A stretch of DNA of 64,000 nucleotides, from NCBI RefSeq assembly GCF_011761185.1, contig NZ_JAAOYM010000001.1, positions 1,984,001-2,048,000 on the forward strand, in the 5' to 3' direction. Below, piece by piece: positions 8,249-16,342 of this stretch; position 1 is the stretch's first letter; each line of letters begins with the position of its first letter. The position numbers and the translations under genes are program-made. This stretch comes from Saccharomonospora amisosensis (GTDB taxonomy: Bacteria > Actinomycetota > Actinomycetes > Mycobacteriales > Pseudonocardiaceae). Under the pieces are notes generated by a model. It was not told where the DNA came from and did not search any database. It worked only from the letters and a program-made list of their open reading frames with translations.

Positions 8249-8794
8249 TCAGGGCAGCATCAGGCCTTCGAGGTTCAACTCGACCTTGATCTTGTCGGAG
8301 ACCACGGCGTTGGGTAGGCCCGTGCCGACCTCGAAGTCGCCTCGGTTGAGTTCCGTGGTCGCCGAGACACCGATGACCTTGCTGCCCTCGATGAGGCCGT
8401 CTCCGAAGCCGCCCAGTTCGGCCGTCAAGGTGACCGGCCTGGTCACGCCGTGCAGCGTCAGCTCGCCGTCGATGAGGTAGTCAGCACCGTCGGCACGGAT
8501 GCCCGTCGAGCGAAAGCTCAGGGTGGGATGGTTCTCCACGTCCAGGAACTCGGCGTCGCGGACGTGGTTGTCGCGTTGCTCGTTGTTGGTGTCGATGCTG
8601 GCGGCGTCGATGGTGGCCGTCACGCTGGAGTCGAGGATGTTCTCAGCGGTGACGATCGTGCCCTCGATCCCGGTGAAGCGGCCGCGCACCTTGGAAACCC
8701 CGAGGTGGCGCACGACGAATGTGACGTCGGAGTGCACCTCGTCGATGGTCCAGGTTCCGGTGAGGTAGCCGGGGATCTCGGTGGTAGCTGTCAT
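8249..8794 (-). CDS. YceI-family lipocalin-like protein
   Basis: The 181-residue protein matches YceI throughout: WTIDEVHSDVTFVVRHLGVSKVRGRF, the HPTLSFRST strand and the GVTRPVTLTAELGG region. YceI proteins form an extended lipocalin-like barrel that binds polyprenoid or other isoprenoid lipids. No signal peptide is visible, so this one is probably cytosolic. The ATG has AGGAGA upstream. It is divergent from a MarR-family gene, and TTGAGNNNTCAA-type operators lie in between. It converges with the HIT gene with a 6-bp gap. Confidence 0.93.
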   Translation of the reverse strand: MTATTEIPGYLTGTWTIDEVHSDVTFVVRHLGVSKVRGRFTGIEGTIVTAENILDSSVTATIDAASIDTNNEQRDNHVRDAEFLDVENHPTLSFRSTGIRADGADYLIDGELTLHGVTRPVTLTAELGGFGDGLIEGSKVIGVSATTELNRGDFEVGTGLPNAVVSDKIKVELNLEGLMLP

Positions 8795-8836
8795 GTGGCG
8801 TTCTCCTGTGCTTGGTCGGTCGCGGGCCGCTCATGA

Positions 8837-8848
8837 TTGAGGCCTCAA
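8837..8848. promoter_or_regulatory. MarR-type operator 1 (TTGAGGCCTCAA)
   Basis: A perfect 12-bp palindrome 43 bp upstream of the YceI start, in its promoter region. It shares TTGAG...TCAA with two further sites at 8872 and 9009, which is the pattern expected for the adjacent MarR regulator. Confidence 0.7.
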
Positions 8849-8871
8849 CTACTGAGCATAGCCGGTTATGA

Positions 8872-8883
8872 TTGAGAGCTCAA
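8872..8883. promoter_or_regulatory. MarR-type operator 2 (TTGAGAGCTCAA)
   Basis: The palindromic core TTGAG-AG-CTCAA extends to GATTGAG/CTCAATC at 8870-8885. It lies 35 bp from operator 1, close to three helical turns, which would allow cooperative binding on the YceI side. Confidence 0.7.
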
Positions 8884-9008
8884 TCAAGGTGGCGTGCGCG
8901 TGCGGATGCCTTGCCGGGCGGCGCCGTGCGATCGTGGGAGTCCCCGGGTCTTCGGGCGCGTTGTCTCGTTGCACCCTGGTGTCGCCCGACCGGTACCCGA
9001 AGATTTAA

Positions 9009-9020
9009 TTGAGTATTCAA
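9009..9020. promoter_or_regulatory. MarR-type operator 3 (TTGAGTATTCAA)
   Basis: TTGAGTATTCAA, extended to ATTGAGTATTCAAT, ends 11 bp before the MarR start codon at 9032. The site suits autorepression by the gene it precedes. Confidence 0.7.
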
Positions 9021-9031
9021 TCAGGGGTAGA

Positions 9032-9589
9032 ATGAGTGCTATGTCCGAAGCTCGCTGGCTCACCGATGCTGAGCAGCGTGTCTGGCGGGATTTCTCGGCC
9101 GCGGTCGACATGCTCAGGGCGCACCTGGAGGCGCAGCTGCAGCGGGATGCCGGCATGCCCGTCACCTACTACCAGGTTCTGGTGGCGCTCTCCGAGGCTC
9201 CGGGCAGGGTGCTTCGCATGAGTGACCTGGCACTGGCGACGCGGTCGTCCCGCAGCAGGCTCTCCCACGCGGTCGCTCGGATGGAGGACAGCGGCTGGAT
9301 CAGACGCGAGGCCTGTCCCACCGACAAGCGGGGCGCGTTCGCGCACCTCACCGACGCGGGTATGGCGGCGATCGAGGCGGCGGCGCCCGGTCACGTCGAG
9401 GCCGTGCGCACGAGCTTGTTCGATCCGCTGACACCGGAGCAGGTCGAGCAGTTGGGCAAGATCAGTGCCGCGGTGCTGGCGCGGTTGCGCCCGGTGTGCG
9501 CAGCGGCTGCCGCCGAGCAGGAGGAGTCCGAGCAGGCCAAGGCCGGGCAGCCCGCGCGCGGCGAGCGGCTGGCGGCCGGGCAGGAGTGA
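9032..9589 (+). CDS. MarR-family transcriptional regulator
   Basis: This 185-residue winged-helix regulator has helices LTDAEQRVWRDFSAAVDMLRAHL, the recognition region LRMSDLALATRSSRSRLSHAVARMEDSGWI and the wing REACPTDKRGAFAHLTDAG. MarR proteins are dimeric repressors often released by small ligands. The ATG at 9032 (AGGGGT just upstream) is chosen; the second ATG at 9041 is possible. The open frame continues upstream to 8894 but would run through the operators. Three TTGAG...TCAA sites indicate control of itself and the divergent YceI gene. The C-terminus (after about 150) is a low-complexity Ala/Glu tail. Confidence 0.9.
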   Translation: MSAMSEARWLTDAEQRVWRDFSAAVDMLRAHLEAQLQRDAGMPVTYYQVLVALSEAPGRVLRMSDLALATRSSRSRLSHAVARMEDSGWIRREACPTDKRGAFAHLTDAGMAAIEAAAPGHVEAVRTSLFDPLTPEQVEQLGKISAAVLARLRPVCAAAAAEQEESEQAKAGQPARGERLAAGQE

Positions 9590-9693
9590 TCCGGCGCGCG
9601 GGAACGGGACATCCCGCAGGCGGTGCCGGCCCGGGTCGATAGGGTGCGATTCGTAGGAATCGACCAGCAGGCAGCCGCACCTCCTAGGATGAG

Positions 9694-10308
9694 ATGCTCA
9701 ACATCTTCGCGCGCGCGTCCGTCTCCCGCGTCACCGACCCGATCGGTGCGGCGCTGGTGCGGGCCGGTCTCACCCCCAACGCGATGACACTGATCGGCAC
9801 CGCTGGTGCCATCGCTTGCTCGCTGGCCTTCTTCCCCAACGGGATGCTGCTCGCGGGCACGTTCACGGTGTGGGGATTCGTGATGCTGGACCTGCTCGAC
9901 GGCGCGATGGCGCGCGCCAAGGGCAGCACCCCGTTCGGTGCCGTGCTCGATGCCACCTGCGACCGGCTGGTGGACGGCGCGCTGTTCGCAGCCATCGCCT
10001 GGTGGGCGTTCACGATCGACGCCAACCCGCGCACGGCGGCTGCCGCGTTGCTGTGCCTGGTGTTCGCCCAGGTAATCTCCTACGTCAAGGCCAGGGCGGA
10101 GGCGTCGGGGTTCGGCGACGCCGCCAACGGCGGTCTCATCGAGCGCGCAGAACGGCTGATCATCGCGCTGGTCGGCACCGGACTGCAGGGACTGGGGGTG
10201 CCCTTCGCCGTCGAGGCCTCGCAGTGGCTGCTCGCGGTGCTTTCGGCGATCACGCTGTTGCAGCGCGTCGTGGCGGTGGCCAGAGCGGCCAAGGGGGCGA
10301 GTTTGTGA
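9694..10308 (+). CDS. pgsA: Phosphatidylinositol phosphate synthase (CDP-alcohol phosphatidyltransferase)
   Basis: Joins CDP-diacylglycerol and inositol 1-phosphate to make phosphatidylinositol phosphate, the PIM precursor. The 204-residue membrane protein has several transmembrane helices and the CDP-alcohol transferase motif DGAMARAKGSTPFGAVLDATCD with all three conserved acidic positions. The spacing between AR and G is seven residues, one fewer than the usual eight. It is followed by GTGA overlap with an acyltransferase and then pimA, the conserved PIM operon, which fixes the substrate assignment better than sequence alone. Confidence 0.92.
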   Translation: MLNIFARASVSRVTDPIGAALVRAGLTPNAMTLIGTAGAIACSLAFFPNGMLLAGTFTVWGFVMLDLLDGAMARAKGSTPFGAVLDATCDRLVDGALFAAIAWWAFTIDANPRTAAAALLCLVFAQVISYVKARAEASGFGDAANGGLIERAERLIIALVGTGLQGLGVPFAVEASQWLLAVLSAITLLQRVVAVARAAKGASL

Positions 10309-11324
10309 CCGCGATCGGGCACCGGCTCAGCGCTCTCGGCTACGCCGCGGGATGGCGGCTCGTACCAAGGCTTCCGTCGCGGCTGGTGACCTCGGCGTTC
10401 GCGCTCGGCGCCGATCTGGCCGCTCGCCAGGACGGCGCGGGAGTACGCAGGCTTCGCCGCAACCTCGCCAGGGTGGTTCCGCAGGCCGGGCCGACCGAGT
10501 TGACGGACCTGACGAGGCGTGCGTTGCGCTCCTACGCCAGGTACTGGCAGGAAGCGTTCCGGCTGCCCGCGATGGAACCCGAGGACGTGCGCGCTCGGAT
10601 CGACCTGAGCGGCGCTGACTACCTCGACGCGGCACTGGCCGAAGGCAACGGAGCCGTGCTCGCGCTGCCACACACCGGCAACTGGGACGTCGCGGGCGTT
10701 TGGCTCGTCGGACACTCGGGCAGTTTCACCACGGTGGTCGAGCGGCTGCGGCCGGAGTCGCTGTTCCAGCGGTTCGTCGCCTACCGGGAGTCGTTGGGAT
10801 TCGAGATCGTGCCCGCCGACGGCAGCGCGTCCTACCGCACGCTGCTGCGCAGGCTGCGGGAGAACAAAGTGGTGTGCCTGGTCGGAGACCGCGACATCAC
10901 CGGATCAGGGCTTCCGGTGTCGTTCTTCGGCGAGCGCGCCCGGTTTCCCGGCGGGCCCGCCCGGCTCGCCGTGAGCACCGGTGCCGCGTTGCTGCCCGCG
11001 GGGTGCTGGTTCACCGACGGTGGCTGGGGGGTGCGAATACATCCCCGCATCCGCGTGAACGCCAGGAGCGAGGTCCCAGCGGCCACGCAGGCGCTGGCTG
11101 ACATCTTCGCGGGTGACATCGCCGCCCACCCGACGGACTGGCACATGCTGCAGGCGTTCTGGGAGGGTGACGGCGCCGACGGCACCGCGAGCGGCGGCGA
11201 ACCCTGGGACAGTGTGGACAGTGCGGCCGGCGTGGCGGGTGCCGAGACCGGCGAGCGCACCGAACCCGGCGAGATTGCCGAGCCGACCCGGGCCGAGGGC
11301 AGCGAGCAGGGAGCGCAGCGATGA
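10305..11324 (+). CDS. Phosphatidylinositol mannoside acyltransferase (PatA-like)
   Basis: The 339-residue protein of the lipid A/PIM acyltransferase family carries the catalytic H123-T-G-N-W-D128 (HX4D). Further family blocks are the region around VERLRPESLFQRFVAYRESLGFEIV and GDRDITGSGLPVSFFG. It would transfer an acyl chain to the 2-mannose of PIM at the inner membrane face. The GTG start overlaps the pgsA stop (GTGA), and its own stop overlaps pimA (ATGA). The last 45 residues are a Gly/Glu/Ala-rich tail absent from the catalytic core. An N-terminal membrane anchor is weak. Confidence 0.9.
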   Translation: MTAIGHRLSALGYAAGWRLVPRLPSRLVTSAFALGADLAARQDGAGVRRLRRNLARVVPQAGPTELTDLTRRALRSYARYWQEAFRLPAMEPEDVRARIDLSGADYLDAALAEGNGAVLALPHTGNWDVAGVWLVGHSGSFTTVVERLRPESLFQRFVAYRESLGFEIVPADGSASYRTLLRRLRENKVVCLVGDRDITGSGLPVSFFGERARFPGGPARLAVSTGAALLPAGCWFTDGGWGVRIHPRIRVNARSEVPAATQALADIFAGDIAAHPTDWHMLQAFWEGDGADGTASGGEPWDSVDSAAGVAGAETGERTEPGEIAEPTRAEGSEQGAQR

Positions 11325-12463
11325 AGGTCGGCATCGTGTGTCCCTACTCCTTCGACGTACCCGGCGGTGTGCAGGGGCACGTGGTGGACCTCTCGCGCGC
11401 GCTGCTGGCGCTCGGCCACACGGTGTCGGTGCTGGCGCCCTCGGACGAGGGTGCCGACCTGCCCGCCTTCGTACACCCCGCCGGCCGCTCACTCGGTGTG
11501 CGCTACAACGGCTCGGTCGCCCGACTGCAGTTCGGGCCGGTGTCCTACGCTCGCGTACGGCGCTGGATCCGGGACAACGACTTCGACGTGTTGCATCTGC
11601 ACGAACCGGCCGCCCCCAGCCTCTCGCTGCTGGCGCTGAAGGTCGCCGACGGCCCGATCGTGGCCACCTTCCACACCTCGACCCCCCGCTCGCGGACCCT
11701 GTCGGCGTTCCAGCCGGTGCTGCGACCGCTGCTGGAGAAGATCACCGCACGTATCGCGGTGTCCGTGCTCGCCAGGCGGGTTCAGGTCGAACACCTCGGC
11801 GGGGACGCCGTGGAGATCCCCAATGGGGTGGATGTGGCGACCTTCGCCGACGCCGAGCCGTTGGACGGCTATCCGAGGCAGGGCGGCACCATCGGTTTCG
11901 TCGGCCGGTTCGGCGAACCCCGCAAGGGCATGGCCGTGCTGCTGGAAGCCATGCGGCTGCTCTCGGCCGACCTGCCCCGGCTTCGACTGCTCGTCGTCGG
12001 CAGGGGCGAGCCGGAGGCGTTGCGCAGGCTCGCCGGAGCCGACCTCTTCGAGCGCATCGACCTGCTCGGCCAGGTCGACGACACCACCAAGGCCCGCGCG
12101 CTGCGCAGCGTCGACGTCTACTGCGCCCCCAACACCGGCGGCGAGAGTTTCGGCATGATCCTCACCGAGGCGATGGCGGCGGGTACCCCGGTGGTGGCCA
12201 GCGCGCTGGACTCGTTCCGGCGCGTGCTCGACGACGGCCGCTGCGGGGTGCTCACCCCAACCGGGGACGCACCCGCGCTGGCCGGGGCGCTGCGCGAGCT
12301 GCTCGCCGACCCGCCGCGCAGAGCGCGGTTGTCGGCCGAGGCGACGGATCGGGTCGCCGCCTACGACTGGCGAACCGTGGTCAAGCAGGTGCTGCGGGTC
12401 TACGAGACCGCGATCGCGGCCGACCCCCGCAAGGTCGGCACCGACCAGGACGCGCCGCGATGA
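11321..12463 (+). CDS. pimA: Phosphatidyl-myo-inositol mannosyltransferase
   Basis: Transfers mannose from GDP-mannose to phosphatidylinositol, the first step of PIM synthesis. The 380-residue GT4 (GT-B) enzyme starts VGIVCPYSFDVPGGVQGHV, the acceptor-side glycine-rich loop. It carries the donor-site GRFGEPRKGM and the E-x7-E motif in GGESFGMILTEAMAAG near residue 275. It sits in the pgsA-acyltransferase-pimA operon with ATGA overlaps on both sides. Length and synteny agree with PimA. Confidence 0.95.
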   Translation: MKVGIVCPYSFDVPGGVQGHVVDLSRALLALGHTVSVLAPSDEGADLPAFVHPAGRSLGVRYNGSVARLQFGPVSYARVRRWIRDNDFDVLHLHEPAAPSLSLLALKVADGPIVATFHTSTPRSRTLSAFQPVLRPLLEKITARIAVSVLARRVQVEHLGGDAVEIPNGVDVATFADAEPLDGYPRQGGTIGFVGRFGEPRKGMAVLLEAMRLLSADLPRLRLLVVGRGEPEALRRLAGADLFERIDLLGQVDDTTKARALRSVDVYCAPNTGGESFGMILTEAMAAGTPVVASALDSFRRVLDDGRCGVLTPTGDAPALAGALRELLADPPRRARLSAEATDRVAAYDWRTVVKQVLRVYETAIAADPRKVGTDQDAPR

Positions 12464-13434
12464 ACTCGCTGTTCACGCTGCTGGCCGTGCTGTCCGCCGT
12501 CGTGGTGGCCGTGGGATTGTGGCTGGTGGCGACGGCGAACCGGCTGGATCGGCTGCACGTGCGCATGGACGCCGGTTGGGCGGCGCTGGACGCGGCACTG
12601 GCCAGGCGCGCCGTGGTCGCGCGCACCGTCGCTGCCGGTTCGCTGCCGCGGCGGCAGGCGCAGGTGGTGCGCGCCGCCGCCAAGGAAGCGGAGTCGGCAC
12701 GCCGCCCCGAGCGTGAACTCGCCGAGAACGAACTCACCCGGCTGCTGTCCGAGGTGGACCGGCGACGGTTGCCCGCTCCGCTGGCCGAGGAGCTGTCCGA
12801 CGCCGAGCAGCGCGTCGTGATCGCCCGGCGGGTCTACAACGACGCCGTGCGCGACACACTCGAACTGCGCGGGCGGCGGCACGTGCGTTACTTCCGGCTG
12901 GCGGGCAAGGCAGCCAGACCCGAGTACTTCGAGATCGCCGAACCGGAGCCGGACACCGCCGGTCTGTCAGGCGGCGCGGCGGAGAAGACGATAGTGCGGG
13001 TGGTTGTGGCTGACGCCGACGGCCGGGTGCTGCTGTGCCACGAACCCGGCCCCGGCGGCGAGGCCGGGGCCGGCTTCTGGGCCGCCGCGGGCTGCGAGGT
13101 GGGGGAGGGGGAGGACCTGCGCGCCGCCGCGGTGCGCGGGCTGCGCGTCGCCTCCGGAATCGAGGCCGACGTCGAGTCCCTTGTCGGTCCCGTGTGGCGG
13201 CGTTCGCTGCGGTTCAGCGCGGGAGGTCGGCGGCACCAGGGCACCGAATGGTTCTTCCTCGTTCACCATGCCGGCGAAACCGGCGACGGTGCGGACGGGC
13301 CGTCCCGCGGCGTGTGGTGGAGCCAGGCGCGACTGCGCGAAACCGACGAGACGGTGTACCCGACGCGGCTGGCCGAGCTGCTGCCACCGCTGCTGGAGTC
13401 GGGCTGGGACGGGCGGCCTCGCTCCATCCCGTGA
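12460..13434 (+). CDS. LemA-Nudix fusion membrane protein with degenerate Nudix box
   Basis: The 324-residue protein begins with one membrane segment (about 4-26). A LemA-like helical domain follows (ANRLDRLHVRMDAGWAALDAALARR ... VVIARRVYNDAVRD, to about 155) and then a Nudix fold (about 175-315). The Nudix box, G211-C-E-V-G-E-G-E-D-L-R-A-A-A-V-R226-G-L-R-V-A-S-G-I, lacks the REUxEE glutamates (R-G and V-A instead). The metal-binding site seems lost and the domain may only bind a ligand. It is translationally coupled to pimA (ATGA). A mycobacterial counterpart lies at the same place, as I recall. Confidence 0.82.
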   Translation: MNSLFTLLAVLSAVVVAVGLWLVATANRLDRLHVRMDAGWAALDAALARRAVVARTVAAGSLPRRQAQVVRAAAKEAESARRPERELAENELTRLLSEVDRRRLPAPLAEELSDAEQRVVIARRVYNDAVRDTLELRGRRHVRYFRLAGKAARPEYFEIAEPEPDTAGLSGGAAEKTIVRVVVADADGRVLLCHEPGPGGEAGAGFWAAAGCEVGEGEDLRAAAVRGLRVASGIEADVESLVGPVWRRSLRFSAGGRRHQGTEWFFLVHHAGETGDGADGPSRGVWWSQARLRETDETVYPTRLAELLPPLLESGWDGRPRSIP

Positions 13435-13463
13435 CCACCCCAGGGCGTGGCAGACTGGCTGTC

Positions 13464-13988
13464 ATGGCCGCTTCCGACCACGATCCCGCCTGCGACGTCG
13501 CCCACGGATTCACCGAGGCGCCGCCCACCGAACGCACGCTGGTGGCCGTGTTCGCCTCTCCTGTCGCCGCCCACCTGCTGTCCTACGGTGCGGATCTGCG
13601 GTTTCGCACCGTGCTGGTCGAGCCCGACCCGAGGCGGGCGGCCGAAGCCGAACTCGGTCCGGCGGTGGAGGTGGTCACGTCGATGCCGAAGCTGGACACC
13701 GACACCGACGTCGTCGTCACCGACCACCACCGCGACGAACTCGGCGAGGTGCTGCGCGACGCACTGCTGCACCCGGCCCGCTGGATCGGCGTGATGGGAA
13801 ACCCGCGCCACCCCGGGCCGCACATCGAAGCGCTGGCCGCGCTCGGCGTGCCCGGCGCGGAGATCGACCGGGTACACCGGCCGGTGGGCCTCAACATCGG
13901 TTCCCGCACCCCACCGGAGATCGCCATCGCGACACTGGCGGGGCTGCTGGCCGACCGCAACGGCAGGCCCGGCGGCTTCGAGTTCTGA
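13464..13988 (+). CDS. XdhC C-terminal (Rossmann) domain protein
   Basis: This 174-residue protein has the XdhC/CoxF Rossmann domain: VAVFASPVAAHLL, VTSMPKLDTDTDVVVTDHHRDE, WIGVMGNPRH, and IDRVHRPVGLNIGSRTPPEIAIATLAGLLA. XdhC proteins deliver sulfurated molybdenum cofactor to xanthine dehydrogenase-type enzymes. The N-terminal CoxI domain is absent and no molybdoenzyme gene is nearby, so the partner is unknown. CAGACT (13451-13456) lies 7 bp upstream of the ATG with no Shine-Dalgarno, suggesting a leaderless transcript. Confidence 0.82.
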   Translation: MAASDHDPACDVAHGFTEAPPTERTLVAVFASPVAAHLLSYGADLRFRTVLVEPDPRRAAEAELGPAVEVVTSMPKLDTDTDVVVTDHHRDELGEVLRDALLHPARWIGVMGNPRHPGPHIEALAALGVPGAEIDRVHRPVGLNIGSRTPPEIAIATLAGLLADRNGRPGGFEF

Positions 13989-13991
13989 CGG

Positions 13992-14014
13992 CTGCCCGTA
14001 GCTTCCTAGGGCAG
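13992..14014. terminator. Probable bidirectional terminator between XdhC-like gene and EF-G2
   Basis: CTGCCC (13992-13997) pairs with GGGCAG (14009-14014) across an 11-nt loop in the 57-bp gap between two convergent genes. No long T-run is present, so it is called mainly on position. Confidence 0.4.
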
Positions 14015-14045
14015 TCGGCTGCTTCCCACGGCTTCCGGGGCGCGA

Positions 14046-16160
14046 TCAGTGTGCAGTGGCCGCCTGTGGCATCGGGTCGTAGCGCACGTGCCGCCGGCTG
14101 AACGTGGCCGTACCCGAGGTCAGCGAACGCAGGTCGATGGCATAGCGCAGCAGTTCCGTCGCGGGGACCTCCGCGCGCACGACGCTGCACCCGCCCGCGA
14201 CCGACTCCGTGCCGAGTACCCTGCCCCGGCGCGCGGACAGATCGCCCAGCACCGTGCCGAGGTACTCGTCCGGTGCCCGCACGGTGACCTCGTCCAGCGG
14301 CTCCAGCAGCACGATCCGCGTGTTGCTGGCGGCGTCCTTCAGCGCGAGCGCGCCCGCGGTCTGGAACGCGGCGTCGGAGGAGTCGACGCTGTGCGCCTTG
14401 CCGTCGAACAACGTCACCCGGACATCCACGACGGGGTGGTCGTCGACCAGCCCCTTGCTCAGTTGCGCCCGCACGCCCTTCTCGACACTGGGGATGAACT
14501 GGTGCGGAACCGCACCGCCGACCACCTTGTCGACGAACTCGAAACCCGCGCCGCGCTCCAGCGGCTCCACCTCGATGTCGCACACCGCGTACTGGCCGTG
14601 GCCGCCGGACTGCTTGACGTGCCTGCCGTGTCCGGTCGCCTTGCCCGCGAAGGTGGAGCGCAGACTGGTCCGCACCGGCTCGGTGTCCACATCGGCCCCG
14701 CCCGCCCGCAGCCGCGACAGCACCACATCCGCGTGCGCCTCACCCATGCACCACAGCACCAGCTGCCCGGTCTCGGCGTTGCGTTCCAGCCGCAGGGTCG
14801 GATCACCCGCCACCAGCCGGGAGAGGTTCCTGGCGAGCGCGTCCTCGTCGCTTCGGGTCTTGGCGACCACGGCGACGGGCAGCAGCGGCTCCGGCATCGC
14901 CCACGGTTCGATGAGCAGCGGGTCGTCGGGATACGACACGGTGTCGCCGGTCTCGGCCGAACCGATCTTCGTGAGCGCGCACACATCGCCCGCGACGCAG
15001 TACGGCACCTCGCGCAGGTTCGCGCCAAGCGGGGAGTAGAGGTGCGCGACGCGCTCGTCGGCGTCGTGGTCGGGGTGACCTCGGTCGGCGAGGCCTTGCC
15101 CGCAGATGTGCACGGGACGCTCAGGGCGCAGCGTGCCGGAGAAGACCCGCACCAGCGAAACCCTGCCGACGTAGGAGTCCACCGCGGTGCGCACCACCTC
15201 GGCCGCGAGCGGACCGCCGGGGTCCGGTTCCAGCCGCGGGTGCGGGATACCGTTCGGTGACGTCGCCCTCGGTACCTCGTGCTCCAGCGGCGAGGGGCAC
15301 GCGCGTGCGATTCCGTCCAGCAGCTCGGCCAGCCCCGCCCCGGTCTCCGCGCACACCGGGATCACCGGGTGGAAGGTGCCGCGCGCGACGGCGGTCTCCA
15401 GGTCCGCGATCAAGGTGTCCTCGGGGATCTCGTCGCCGCCGAGGTAGCGGTCCATGAGGGTCTCGTCCTCGCTTTCGGCGATCACGCCCTCGATGAGCTC
15501 GTCGCGCGCGCGGGCCAGCCGGTCCCGCTCGGCCGCGCCGGGCTCGCCGACGGTTGGCGGGTAGCCGCCGGAGTAGTCGAACAGCCGCTGCGTGATAAGG
15601 CCGATCAGCCCACGTCCGTCGTCGGTGGGCAGGTACAGCGGCAGCACACCCGCCCCGAATGCCTGCCTGCACGCGGTGATCTCCCCCTCGACGTCGGCGC
15701 GCGGGTGGTCCAGCCTCGAAACGACCACGGCACGCGGCATGCCGACCGAAGCGCACTCCTCCCACAGCGACACCGTCGCGGAGTCCACCCCTTCGCCCGC
15801 GCTGACAACGAACAGTGCCGCGTCCGCCGCGCGCAGCCCCGCACGCACCTCACCGACGAAGTCGGCGTACCCGGGCGTGTCGATCAGGTTGATCTTGAGG
15901 TCGCCGTACCGAACCGGGGCGACGGACAGGCCGACGGATCGTTGCTGGCGGACGGCGGCGGGATCGTGGTCGAAGACGGTTGTGCCGTCCACCACGGACC
16001 CGGCCCTGCTCAGCGTTCCCGATGCGACGAGCAGTGCCTCGGCGAGCGTGGTCTTACCCGACCCGGAGGGCCCGACCAGCGCCACGTTGCGCACCTTGCT
16101 CGGATCGTCGACAGCGACCGCGGCCCCAGCGTCGCTGTTCCTGGTGTGCTTCTCGGCCAT
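14046..16160 (-). CDS. Elongation factor G-like protein (EF-G2)
   Basis: The 704-residue translational GTPase has G1 GPSGSGKT (30-37), G3 DTPGYADFVGE, the domain II region, a domain IV-like block (HVKQSGGHGQYAVCDIEVEPL) and domain V. The G4 position reads SRLD rather than NKxD, and residues before DTPG differ from canonical EF-G. This is the EF-G2 type found beside true FusA in actinobacteria; its cellular role is unresolved. The ATG at 16160 is preferred over an in-frame ATG at 16235 because AAGGAGG lies 7 bp upstream. It is convergent with the XdhC-like gene and divergent from pdxS. Confidence 0.88.
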   Translation of the reverse strand: MAEKHTRNSDAGAAVAVDDPSKVRNVALVGPSGSGKTTLAEALLVASGTLSRAGSVVDGTTVFDHDPAAVRQQRSVGLSVAPVRYGDLKINLIDTPGYADFVGEVRAGLRAADAALFVVSAGEGVDSATVSLWEECASVGMPRAVVVSRLDHPRADVEGEITACRQAFGAGVLPLYLPTDDGRGLIGLITQRLFDYSGGYPPTVGEPGAAERDRLARARDELIEGVIAESEDETLMDRYLGGDEIPEDTLIADLETAVARGTFHPVIPVCAETGAGLAELLDGIARACPSPLEHEVPRATSPNGIPHPRLEPDPGGPLAAEVVRTAVDSYVGRVSLVRVFSGTLRPERPVHICGQGLADRGHPDHDADERVAHLYSPLGANLREVPYCVAGDVCALTKIGSAETGDTVSYPDDPLLIEPWAMPEPLLPVAVVAKTRSDEDALARNLSRLVAGDPTLRLERNAETGQLVLWCMGEAHADVVLSRLRAGGADVDTEPVRTSLRSTFAGKATGHGRHVKQSGGHGQYAVCDIEVEPLERGAGFEFVDKVVGGAVPHQFIPSVEKGVRAQLSKGLVDDHPVVDVRVTLFDGKAHSVDSSDAAFQTAGALALKDAASNTRIVLLEPLDEVTVRAPDEYLGTVLGDLSARRGRVLGTESVAGGCSVVRAEVPATELLRYAIDLRSLTSGTATFSRRHVRYDPMPQAATAH

Positions 16161-16299
16161 CGCGGGCCTCCTTGCGGCGACGTCATTGTCGAGAGGTGTG
16201 CCCTCGATCACACACCCGATTCGGCTGTGCGGCAAGGGCGCACAAGTGGACTCCCGAAATCGTCGCGCACTGGCCCGGGGCGGCGGTCCACGTGGGACG

Positions 16300-16305
16300 T
16301 ACTCT
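16300..16305 (+). promoter_or_regulatory. Probable -10 of pdxS
   Basis: TACTCT lies 38 bp upstream of the pdxS GTG in the 182-bp divergent gap with EF-G2, leaving room for a short leader that carries GAAAGG. No -35 is clear. Confidence 0.4.
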
Positions 16306-16342
16306 GGACTTTGGAAATCCCAGTTCGTGAAAGGCCACAGCA

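Noticed and set aside
11113-12459. Long N-terminal extension of the LemA-Nudix frame
   Set aside because: It is an Arg/Pro-rich shadow of the acyltransferase and pimA; the ATG at 12460 overlaps the pimA stop in the usual ATGA form.
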